64,000 nucleotides of DNA. Origin: Cryptosporangium aurantiacum. GTDB taxonomy: Bacteria > Actinomycetota > Actinomycetes > Mycobacteriales > Cryptosporangiaceae. How positions within the stretch are numbered: position 1 is the stretch's first letter; each line of letters starts with the position of its first letter. Where the stretch lies: NCBI RefSeq assembly GCF_900143005.1, contig NZ_FRCS01000005.1, forward strand, positions 372,001 through 436,000. The letters run 5' to 3'. Both the position numbers and the translations under genes were made by a program. Shown here in pieces: positions 7,120-14,561 of the stretch. The notes beneath the pieces were generated by a model that made no database searches, was not told the DNA's origin, and saw only the letters and a list, made by a program, of their open reading frames with translations.

Positions 7120-8124
7120 CTAGCGGCGCCGAGCGAGCCAGCGGAGGGCCGCAGCCGCCTCGGCGCGCTGGAACAGACGGACCTCCGGCGCGTACCACGG
7201 TGGCGGTTCGAGGCTGACCGTGAGCAGGAAGCCCGCGATCGCAGCCACCGTCGCGGTGATCGTCTCCGGTGCGACGTCCCTGGTCAGCGGGTGGGTGCGG
7301 ACGACGTCCTCCGGGTCGACCGCGCCGGGCGTCACCGCAGCGCCCGGCAGCAGGAACAGCAGGTCGAGCCAGGGCGCGCCGACGCAGGCCGACGGCCAGT
7401 CGACGAACCAGACCTGCTCGTCGGTGAGCAGGATGTTGTCCGCCCTCAGGTCGCCGTGGAGCAGCGTGTCCCCGTCCGCGCGGACCGACCACCCGGCCTC
7501 CAGCCGCGCCAGACGGTCGAGGTCACGCGGCACCCAATCGAGGTCGGCGGGCAGCACCGCACGCAACGCGGCCGGCGCCGACGGGTCGCGGGCCAGCCGA
7601 CGCCAACTGGTCAGGTCGTCGGCCCAGTCGGCGACGAACCGCGGGCCGGGCAGCGGGCTCGGGGTCGTGGCCACGACGCAGGCGGAGAGCGCGGCCAGCA
7701 CCCGGTCGAGCTCCGGTCGCGTCCACGGCGACGCGGGCGGGCGGCCGCCGACGTCCGTGCAGGCCACCGCCGCCCAACGCCCGTCGTCGTAAACGCCGAG
7801 CAAGCGCGGAGCCAGGGCGCCCGGCGGCAGCGCGTCCATCACCTGCGCCTCGCGGCGCAGCTTCGCCACCGTGTCGGCGCCTCGGTGGACGCCTGCCGCC
7901 TTCAGGAACGCACGCCGCCCGTCGTCCAGCTCGATCCGGGACGCCAGCCCGGGGGTCAGCCCGAGCGGCGCGCTCTGTGCCGAGACGACCCGGGCGCCGA
8001 GCGCACGCTCGACCCCGTCGCGCACGGAATCGGGTAGCTCGGCCCAGGTGGGGCGGGGACGACTGCGGCGCCCCGGCCCGGTCGTGGGAACGCTCACCGG
8101 CCCATTGTGGCCGGGCATCGTCAC
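7120..8124 (-). CDS. APH-family (aminoglycoside phosphotransferase fold) kinase
   Basis: The catalytic loop LLHGDLRADNILL and the metal-binding VWFVDWPSA are the defining APH motifs. N-terminal residues about 70-78 (GRRAFLKAA) supply the nucleotide-binding Lys. The roughly 334-residue length is normal for the family. Many APH-fold proteins phosphorylate metabolites rather than antibiotics, so no resistance phenotype is implied. GTG 8124 and ATG 8118 are alternative starts. The gene is divergent from the pentapeptide-repeat gene with almost no spacer, so their promoters overlap. Confidence 0.8.
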   Translation of the reverse strand: MTMPGHNGPVSVPTTGPGRRSRPRPTWAELPDSVRDGVERALGARVVSAQSAPLGLTPGLASRIELDDGRRAFLKAAGVHRGADTVAKLRREAQVMDALPPGALAPRLLGVYDDGRWAAVACTDVGGRPPASPWTRPELDRVLAALSACVVATTPSPLPGPRFVADWADDLTSWRRLARDPSAPAALRAVLPADLDWVPRDLDRLARLEAGWSVRADGDTLLHGDLRADNILLTDEQVWFVDWPSACVGAPWLDLLFLLPGAAVTPGAVDPEDVVRTHPLTRDVAPETITATVAAIAGFLLTVSLEPPPWYAPEVRLFQRAEAAAALRWLARRR

Positions 8125-8136
8125 CCGCGTGTGAGT

Positions 8137-8142
8137 TACGGT
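8137..8142 (+). promoter_or_regulatory. -10 element of a probable leaderless promoter
   Basis: TACGGT is followed 6 nt later by GTG 8149, so transcription would begin at the start codon. No Shine-Dalgarno sequence precedes this GTG. Confidence 0.5.
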
Positions 8143-8148
8143 TCTCGG

Positions 8149-8793
8149 GTGCCACCGACCGGGACCGCCCCTCGCCCGCCGCAGTTGGACGACGACCTCC
8201 TCGAGCCGTTCGACGGCCCGCTCGACGACGAGATCGACCTCTACCGCAACCTGCTGACCGGCTCGTACGTCGGTATCGCGGGCCGCGGTGAGATCGCGAC
8301 CGTCCGAGCCGAGGGCGCCGACTTCTCCGGAACCCGGTTCGAGCCGCTCGACGTGAGCGACGTCCGGATCGAGCGCTCCGACCTCGCGGGCGCGCGGTGG
8401 GAGGGCGTCTCGGCGCGGCGGCTGGCGATCACCGACTCGCGGCTGGTCGGCTGGCGCCTGATCGGGTCGTTCGTCGAGGACGTGCTGATCAGCGGGTGCC
8501 GCTGGGACGACGGCAGCCTGTTCCTGCGCCGGGGCAAGGGATCGGTCGTGTTCCGGGACTGCACGTTCTCCGGGACCACGCTGCGCGGTGACCTCTCCGG
8601 CGTCGTCTTCGACGACTGCGACCTCAACGGCGCCGAGTTCGGCGCCGACGCGGCGCGCAAGTGCGACCTGCGGACGTCACGGCTGGCGGGCGCCAGGGGC
8701 CTGCAGACGCTGCGCGGCGCCGTGATCACGACCGACCAAGCCATCGCCCTGGCCGACGTCCTGGCCACCGAACTCGGCTTCACCCTCGGCTAA
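8149..8793 (+). CDS. Pentapeptide-repeat protein
   Basis: From about residue 50 the 214-residue protein shows repeated A(D/N)LxG-like quintets forming a right-handed quadrilateral beta-helix: ADFSGTRF, SDLAGARW, CTFSGTTL, GDLSGVVF, CDLNGAEF, SRLAGARG. The N-terminus is acidic. Some family members mimic DNA and protect gyrase; others have unknown roles, and no specific function can be given here. The GTG start is supported by the leaderless promoter at 8137. It is followed after 34 nt by the RDD gene on the same strand. Confidence 0.8.
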   Translation: MPPTGTAPRPPQLDDDLLEPFDGPLDDEIDLYRNLLTGSYVGIAGRGEIATVRAEGADFSGTRFEPLDVSDVRIERSDLAGARWEGVSARRLAITDSRLVGWRLIGSFVEDVLISGCRWDDGSLFLRRGKGSVVFRDCTFSGTTLRGDLSGVVFDDCDLNGAEFGADAARKCDLRTSRLAGARGLQTLRGAVITTDQAIALADVLATELGFTLG

Positions 8794-8827
8794 CGCGCGC
8801 CGTGCGACGGTATGCGACGCTAACCGG

Positions 8828-9673
8828 GTGACTCAGGCAGTGGATCGGCAGCGGCTGATCATCGGCGAGGCCGTCGAGCTCGAGCTGCCGGTCGCCCGGC
8901 TCGCCACCCGGGCCACCGCGATCGCGATCGACGCGACGATCCAGATCCTGATCCTGATGTCGCTCAGCGTCCTGCTCAGCGCGTTCAGCGTGCGCGCGAA
9001 CTTCGCGATCTCCGCCACGCTGTCGATCCTCATGCTGGTTTTCACGTTCGTGGTCTGGCCGGTCGCGTTCGAGACGTTCACCCGCGGCCGGAGCCCGGGG
9101 AAGTTCGCGCTCGGGCTCCGGGTGGTCCGCGACGACGGCGGTCCGATCCGGTTCCGGCACGCGTTGACCCGCGGGCTGATCGGCGCCGCGATCGAGTGGC
9201 CCGGTCTGCTGCTCCCGCCGTTGACCTGGATCTTCGGCTCGACGTGCATGCTGTTCTCGGCCAGGGGCAAACGGCTCGGCGACCTCGCGGCGGGCACGAT
9301 CGTCCTGGTCGAGCGACTGCCCGACCTCAGCCGCCAGCCGATCTTCATGCCGCCGGAGCTGGCGTACTGGGCCCGTGACCTCGACCTGGCCGGCATCGAC
9401 GACGGCCTCGCGATGGCGCTCCGCCAGTTCCTCACCCGCGCCAACGGCATGCGCGCCGACGCCCGCGTCTCGCTCGGGCGGCGACTGGCCGATGAGGTAT
9501 ACCGCAGCACGACGCCCCCTCCCCCGCCGGGGACGCCGCCGTGGGCCTACCTCACCGCGGTCCTCGCCGAGCGTCGGCGACGCGAAGCCGAGCGCCTCGC
9601 CGCCCGCCGCGCGATCGTCGCACTGGGCGCCCCCGCGCTGCCGCCTTCCGCCGAGGGCGCCTGGAAGCCTTAG
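8828..9673 (+). CDS. RDD-family membrane protein
   Basis: The 281-residue protein has the RDD signature: ARLATRATAIAIDATIQ at the first helix (the conserved Arg-Asp arrangement), then RSPGKFALGLRVVRDDG and LGDLAAGTIVLV. There are three or four membrane segments between residues 30 and 145, then a cytoplasmic Arg/Ala-rich tail of about 110 residues. RDD proteins are poorly characterised; some act in ion or pH tolerance. The GTG start lies 6 nt after a weak -10 (GACGCT). Its TAG overlaps the TAA of convergent efeB. Confidence 0.85.
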   Translation: MTQAVDRQRLIIGEAVELELPVARLATRATAIAIDATIQILILMSLSVLLSAFSVRANFAISATLSILMLVFTFVVWPVAFETFTRGRSPGKFALGLRVVRDDGGPIRFRHALTRGLIGAAIEWPGLLLPPLTWIFGSTCMLFSARGKRLGDLAAGTIVLVERLPDLSRQPIFMPPELAYWARDLDLAGIDDGLAMALRQFLTRANGMRADARVSLGRRLADEVYRSTTPPPPPGTPPWAYLTAVLAERRRREAERLAARRAIVALGAPALPPSAEGAWKP

Positions 9674-11013
9674 AGCAGCGTGTCGCCCCAGTAGCCGTCC
9701 TTCGTGACACCCGGCGGACAGGCGAACACCGCACTCCCGACGTGCTTCACGTACTCGTTCATCGCGTCGGTCCGGGCCAGGTTCCGCTGGATCGGGATGA
9801 ACTGTTTCCGCGGGTCCCGCTGGTAGGCCAGGAAGAACAGGCCGGCGTCCAGGCGTCCGAGCCCGTCGGAGCCGTCCACGAAGTTGTACCCGCGCCGTAG
9901 CAGCCGCGCCCCGTCGTTGAAGTCCGGATGAGCCAGCCTGGTGTGCGCGTCCAGCGCGATCACCGGCTCGGACGCCCCGGTGACCGTGTCGAACTCGAAG
10001 TCGTCGAACTCGTTGCCGTCGGCGTTCTCGCTCGTCGTCGGTGCGCCGCTGCCCTTGAACCGGCCGAAGATCGCCTGCTGCTCGGACAACGGCGTCCGAT
10101 CCCAGGTCTCGATGTGCATCCGCATCCGGCGCGCGACCAGGTACGACCCGCCTGCCATCCACGGTGCTCCGTCACCCGCGGCGGCCCAGAGCTGCTCGTC
10201 GAGCAGCGTCTTCTCCTCGGCCTTGAGGTTGCGGGTGCCGTCCTTGAAGCCGAACAGGTTTCGCGGGGTGGCCTGGTCCCGTGAGGTGGACGACGTCCGG
10301 CCGAAGCCGAGCTGCGACCACCGCACCGCCACCGCGCCGAAGCCGATCCGAGCCAGGTTCCGCACCGCGTGCACCGCCACTTGCGGGTCGTGCGCGCACG
10401 CCTGGATCGCGAGGTCACCGCCGGAGCGCGCCTCGTCCAGCGCGTCGCCGGGGAACGCGGGCAGGTCGACCAGCGCGGGTGGGCGTTTCGCCGCCAGGCC
10501 GAACCGGGCGTCGAACATCGACGGGCCGAAGCCGATCGTCAACGTCAGCTGCGACGCGGGCAGCCCGAGCGCCTCGCCGGTGTCCTCCGGCGGCGCCTCG
10601 ATCGGTCCGTTCACCGCGCCGGTGTCCCCGGCCGCCTCTCCCGCCGTCATTCGCGCGGCGGCCTTCGTCCACTCGCGCAGCAGGTCGACCAGGTCCGCGC
10701 GGTTCGTGGTCGTGATGTCGAAGCTGACGAAGTGCAGCCGGTCCTGCGCCGGTGTGACGATGCCGGCCTGGTGAGCACCGTGGAACGGAACGGCGGCGGC
10801 GGCGTCACCGCCGCCGGCACCCGCCCCGGACCGCGCGTCCGCCACGACGTAACCGCCGGCCGCCGCAGCCCCCAACCCCGCCAGACCGGCGGCGCTGGCC
10901 CCCAGCAGCCGCCGCCGCGAGAACCCGCGCCCCGGGCCGGCCTCGACGGGTGTGGCCTGCGACGGCGGAGCCTCGGCCGGTGCCGCGGTGCCGTCCTCGG
11001 TGGTCCGTGCCAT
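9670..11013 (-). CDS. efeB: EfeB, Tat-exported Dyp-type heme peroxidase / deferrochelatase
   Basis: A twin-arginine signal (FSRRRLLGASAAG, residues about 31-43) is followed by an Ala/Gly-rich hydrophobic stretch. The body carries the Dyp signature GFKDGTRN (the GxxDG motif with the distal Asp), and also RRGYNFVDG and LFFLAYQRDPRKQF near the C-terminus. EfeB acts outside the membrane, oxidising ferrous iron or handling heme iron for EfeU import. It is the last gene of efeU-efeO-efeB, 45 nt after efeO. Length (447) is normal. Confidence 0.93.
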   Translation of the reverse strand: MARTTEDGTAAPAEAPPSQATPVEAGPGRGFSRRRLLGASAAGLAGLGAAAAGGYVVADARSGAGAGGGDAAAAVPFHGAHQAGIVTPAQDRLHFVSFDITTTNRADLVDLLREWTKAAARMTAGEAAGDTGAVNGPIEAPPEDTGEALGLPASQLTLTIGFGPSMFDARFGLAAKRPPALVDLPAFPGDALDEARSGGDLAIQACAHDPQVAVHAVRNLARIGFGAVAVRWSQLGFGRTSSTSRDQATPRNLFGFKDGTRNLKAEEKTLLDEQLWAAAGDGAPWMAGGSYLVARRMRMHIETWDRTPLSEQQAIFGRFKGSGAPTTSENADGNEFDDFEFDTVTGASEPVIALDAHTRLAHPDFNDGARLLRRGYNFVDGSDGLGRLDAGLFFLAYQRDPRKQFIPIQRNLARTDAMNEYVKHVGSAVFACPPGVTKDGYWGDTLL

Positions 11014-11058
11014 GCTCAGCCTCCCTCGGTCCGGGGCGCACCGGGCGCCCTCGCTCGG

Positions 11059-12201
11059 CTACTTCTGCGCGACGACCGCCGCCACCTGGCTCAGCGGCTC
11101 GCTCAGCGCGTCGACCGCCGCCGCGAACTGCCTGATCTCGGCCTGGGTGAGTTCGGTGTAGAGCTTGAAGCCATCGTCGGTCGCCTGTGCGTCGAGCAGC
11201 TTCTGCACGGCCTCGAACTGCGCGTCGAGCTTCTTCGCCAGTTCGGGGTTCCGATCGTCCAGCGTCGGACGCAGTGCCGCGATCGCCGCCTTCGAGCCCT
11301 CCACGTTCGCCTGGAAGTCCCAGAGGTCGGTGTGCGAGTAGCGGTCCTCCTCGCCGGTGATCTTGCCGGTCGCGACCTCGTCCATCAGCTCCTTGGCACC
11401 GTTGGCCAGCTGCAGCGGCGAGAGCTGCACGGTGTTCGCCTTGTCGACGACCTCCTGGACGTCCTTCAGCAGCTGGTCGGCGAGCGCGCCGTCCTTGGAG
11501 ACGTCCTTGGTGATCCAGAGGTCCTTCTCGATCCGGTGGTAACCGGTCCACTCGGTGCCCGGCTCGACGTCGTTCTCCCTGGCGTCGATCTTCGGGTCGA
11601 GGTCGCCGAAGCTCTCCGCGACCGGCTCGATCCGCTCCCAGTACGTCCGCGCGATCGGGAACAGCGTCTTGGCCTTCTCGATGTCGTTGGCCTTGACCGC
11701 GTTGACGAACTCGGTGGTCTTGGTGATCAGCGCGCCGGTCTGGCTCTTCACGTACCGCTGGTAACTCTGGGCAGCCGCGGCGAGCTGATCGTCGGTGGAC
11801 AGCGATTCGGCCGCACCGGTCACCTTCAGCGCCGTGCGGATGCCGTCGCCCTTCATACCGGGCTTGCACGCGCCCTCGTAGCTGCCGGCGGGGAGCTCGA
11901 CGATCAGCTTGCGCGACAGGCCGGGCCCGATGTTCTCGACCTCGCCCATGATGCGGTCACCCTCGGCGTACACGTAGAACTCGGTGACCTTGGAGCCGGT
12001 GTTCTTGATCTCGAACGTGTTGGTGCCCGCGTCGAGATCGGTCCGGTCGAGCTTGCAGGTCGTGTCGGTGGCGGCCACCGCGACGGGGCCCCCGCCCGCG
12101 TCCCCCGCGTCGTCGTCCGAGGAGCCGCATCCGGCCGCGCCGAGCAACGTGACGCCTGCGAGCGCGAGGACCAACACGGTGGAGGGTCTGGAAGTCCGCA
12201 T
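11059..12201 (-). CDS. efeO: EfeO, iron-uptake lipoprotein
   Basis: The 380-residue protein starts at ATG 12201 with AGGAG 10 nt upstream. A signal peptide ends in LLGAAGC (Cys25), so it is a lipoprotein. Residues about 45-130 form a cupredoxin-like N-domain (NTFEIKNTGSKVTEFYVYAE). The C-terminal M75 imelysin-like domain has the metal motif HxxE in WTGYHRIEKDLW. EfeO binds periplasmic iron and delivers it to EfeU. It lies 89 nt downstream of efeU. Confidence 0.93.
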   Translation of the reverse strand: MRTSRPSTVLVLALAGVTLLGAAGCGSSDDDAGDAGGGPVAVAATDTTCKLDRTDLDAGTNTFEIKNTGSKVTEFYVYAEGDRIMGEVENIGPGLSRKLIVELPAGSYEGACKPGMKGDGIRTALKVTGAAESLSTDDQLAAAAQSYQRYVKSQTGALITKTTEFVNAVKANDIEKAKTLFPIARTYWERIEPVAESFGDLDPKIDARENDVEPGTEWTGYHRIEKDLWITKDVSKDGALADQLLKDVQEVVDKANTVQLSPLQLANGAKELMDEVATGKITGEEDRYSHTDLWDFQANVEGSKAAIAALRPTLDDRNPELAKKLDAQFEAVQKLLDAQATDDGFKLYTELTQAEIRQFAAAVDALSEPLSQVAAVVAQK

Positions 12202-12290
12202 GTGGGGTGTTCTCCTGTTCGTACCGGCACGCGATCGGGCGCCTGCCGACGGGGAATCGGGTGCCCGGCCTGCGGCCGGACGAGGAGCGC

Positions 12291-13157
12291 TCAGATACCG
12301 GCGCGCGTCGCCGACTCTTCGGGCGCGGCCGGGGGCGCGGCGCTCTCCCTGGTGGGCCAGAGAAAAAACGTCAACACGGGGACGAGATACGCGGTCCACG
12401 CGATCGCCTGCAGCACGGTCGTCTGCGGCTGGAAGTTGAAGATGCCCTTGAGCAGCGTGGCGTACCAGCTGTCCGGCGGGATCTGGGCGCTGACGTCGAA
12501 CGCCAGCGTGTTCAGACCGGGTAGGACCTCGGCTTCCTGCAGGTCGTGGATGCCGTACGAGAAGATGCCTGCGGCGACGACGACCAGAAGCGCACCGGTC
12601 CAGGTGAAGAACGTGCCGAGGTTGATCCGGACCGCGCCCTGGTAGAGCGCGAAGGCCAGGGCGACCGCGATCGCGATGCCGACCAGGAAGCCCAGCAGCG
12701 GGCCGAGTTGGCTGTCGGCCTGCTGGGCTGCGCTGAAGAAGAACAGTGTCGTCTCGAGACCCTCCCGTGCCACCGCGAGGAACGCCATCAGCGCGACCGC
12801 ACCGGCGCCCATGGCGATCGCGGCTTCCAGCTTGCCGGTCAGCTCGGCCTTGAGGTGACGGGCCGTCCGCCGCATCCAGAAGATCATCCAGGTGACGAGC
12901 CCGACCGCGATGATCGAGAGGAAACCGCCCGCGAGCTCCTGCTGCTTGAACGTGTCCAGGCCGGTGATGACGTAGGTGAGCAGCGCGCCGAAGGCCACAG
13001 ACAGCACGACCGCGGCGGCCACGCCGGCCCAGACGACCGGGAGGCGGTTACGGCGGTCGGTCTTGACCAGGTACGCGACGAGAATGCTGACGACGAGTGC
13101 GGCTTCCAGTCCTTCGCGGAGACCGATGAGCAGGTTCGGGAAGAAGTAATCCAACAC
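12291..13157 (-). CDS. efeU: EfeU, FTR1-family iron permease
   Basis: The 288-residue polytopic protein has both diagnostic REGLE motifs: LLIGLREGLEAALV near the N-terminus and AVAREGLETTLFF in the middle, in separate membrane helices. About seven helices are visible. The Glu residues coordinate ferric iron during transport. It is the first gene of the efe operon, and an iron-box-like sequence lies 38-56 nt before its start, so repression by an IdeR/DtxR protein with iron is likely. Confidence 0.93.
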   Translation of the reverse strand: MLDYFFPNLLIGLREGLEAALVVSILVAYLVKTDRRNRLPVVWAGVAAAVVLSVAFGALLTYVITGLDTFKQQELAGGFLSIIAVGLVTWMIFWMRRTARHLKAELTGKLEAAIAMGAGAVALMAFLAVAREGLETTLFFFSAAQQADSQLGPLLGFLVGIAIAVALAFALYQGAVRINLGTFFTWTGALLVVVAAGIFSYGIHDLQEAEVLPGLNTLAFDVSAQIPPDSWYATLLKGIFNFQPQTTVLQAIAWTAYLVPVLTFFLWPTRESAAPPAAPEESATRAGI

Positions 13158-13194
13158 CCCGCTGCCCCCTTCGCCGACATAGATGAGCGGGGGA

Positions 13195-13213
13195 AACGGT
13201 AAGCCTTACCTAA
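13195..13213 (-). promoter_or_regulatory. Iron box (IdeR/DtxR-type operator) of the efe operon
   Basis: Read on the minus strand, TTAGGTAAGGCTTACCGTT matches the IdeR/DtxR consensus TTAGGTTAGGCTAACCTAA at most positions and has the right symmetry. A second, weaker symmetric element (GGTAGG-C-CCTACC) lies at 13228-13240. Confidence 0.75.
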
Positions 13214-13289
13214 CCCCAAAGCAACCGGGTAGGCCCTACCATTTGCCCCACACAACTATGTGGACGGTGAGTAACAACATCCACGCAGG

Positions 13290-14561
13290 TCAGGATGACC
13301 AGCTGGTTAGGTAGGCGAGTTGCGTCTCGGTGAGGATGTCCAGCGTCACATCGAGGGCGGCGAGCTTCAGACGCGCGATCTCGCGGTCGATGCCGGGCGG
13401 CACCTCGAGAACGGCCGCGGGCAACGCGCCCGGCTCGTTTCGCAGCAGCCACTCCGCGGACAGCGCCTGGATGCCGAACGCGATGTCCATCACCGCGGCC
13501 GGGTGCCCTTCCGCGCCGGCCAGGTTCGCGACCCGCCCCTCGGCGACGAGAAGCAGCCGCCGCCCGTCCGCCTGCACGTACTCGTCGACGTGCGGACGCA
13601 CTTCCAAGCGACGCTCGACCGCGTTCGCCGCGAGCCACGCCACGTCGATCTCCAGGTCGAAGTGGCCCGCGTTGGCGAGCACGGCACCGTCCTTCATCAG
13701 CGCGAAGTGCTCCGCGCGGATGACGTCGCGGTTGCCGGTGACCGTGATGAACACGTCGCCGAGCGGCGCCGCCTCCGCCATCGTCATCACCGCGTAGCCG
13801 GAGAGCGTCGCGTCGAGCGCACGGCCGGGGTCGACCTCGGTGACGATGACCCGCGCGCCGAGCCCGGTCAGCCGTGCCGCGACGCCCTGACCGCCGTACC
13901 CGAAGCCGGCGACCACCACGTTCGCGCCGGCCAGCAGTGTGTTCGTGCTGCGGAGCAGGGCGTCGATCGTGGACTGGCCGGTGCCGATCCGGTTGTCGAC
14001 CAGGTTCTTGGTGGGCGTGTCGGTGACCGCCACGACCGGGTACCGCAGCGCACCGGCCGACGCCATGGCGCGAAGCCGGACGACGCCGCTGGTGGTCTCC
14101 TCGCAGCCACCGCGCAGGCCGGGAACGAGGTCCCGGTAGTCGGTGTGGAGTGCGGTGGCGAGGTCACAGGCGTCGTCGAGCACGAGTTCGGGCGCCCTGG
14201 CCAGCACCGCGTCCAGGTGCTGCCGGTAGGTGACCGAGTCGGAGCGGTGCCGGGCGAAAACGCTGACGCCGTACTCCACGACCAGCGCCGCCGCCGTGTC
14301 GTCCTGGGTGGAGAGCGGGTTGGACGCGCACAGCCGGATCTCCGCGCCGCCGGCCTGCAACGTACGGACGAGGTTCGCGGTCTCCGCCGTGATGTTCAGG
14401 CACGCCGCGATGCGCACCCCGTCGAACGGACGCTGCGCGGCGAACCGGTCGCGGATCGCCGCGAGCACCGGCATGGACCGGTCGGCCCACTCGATGCGGC
14501 TGTGACCGTGACCGGCGAGCCCGAGGTCTGCGACGTCGTACTGGACCCTCGGAACGCTCAC
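13290..14561 (-). CDS. Short adenosylhomocysteinase paralogue with altered active site
   Basis: This 423-residue protein is of the short type seen in archaea and Thermotoga: DNRIGTGQSTID, SNPLSTQDDTAAAL, and an end at YLTSWSS without the C-terminal Lys-Tyr tail. The NAD site is intact (VAGFGYGGQGVA), as are Asp129/130, Glu155, Lys185, Asp189-Asn190, His300 and His353. However the His of canonical LHMT (human His55) is Asn56 (CLNIT), and the Cys195 position is Thr194, the latter usual in short types. GTG 14561 overlaps the TGA of the upstream DUF2142 gene (GTGA). A canonical sahH exists at 18421, so this copy may act on another substrate or be inactive. Confidence 0.8.
   Translation of the reverse strand: MSVPRVQYDVADLGLAGHGHSRIEWADRSMPVLAAIRDRFAAQRPFDGVRIAACLNITAETANLVRTLQAGGAEIRLCASNPLSTQDDTAAALVVEYGVSVFARHRSDSVTYRQHLDAVLARAPELVLDDACDLATALHTDYRDLVPGLRGGCEETTSGVVRLRAMASAGALRYPVVAVTDTPTKNLVDNRIGTGQSTIDALLRSTNTLLAGANVVVAGFGYGGQGVAARLTGLGARVIVTEVDPGRALDATLSGYAVMTMAEAAPLGDVFITVTGNRDVIRAEHFALMKDGAVLANAGHFDLEIDVAWLAANAVERRLEVRPHVDEYVQADGRRLLLVAEGRVANLAGAEGHPAAVMDIAFGIQALSAEWLLRNEPGALPAAVLEVPPGIDREIARLKLAALDVTLDILTETQLAYLTSWSS

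Noticed and set aside
7120-8124. Aminoglycoside resistance gene
   Set aside because: Only the general APH fold is seen; many such kinases are metabolic, and no specific resistance subfamily signature is present.
10369-12645. A 758-codon plus-strand frame across efeB and efeO
   Set aside because: EfeB and EfeO on the minus strand have unmistakable family motifs; this is antisense shadow.
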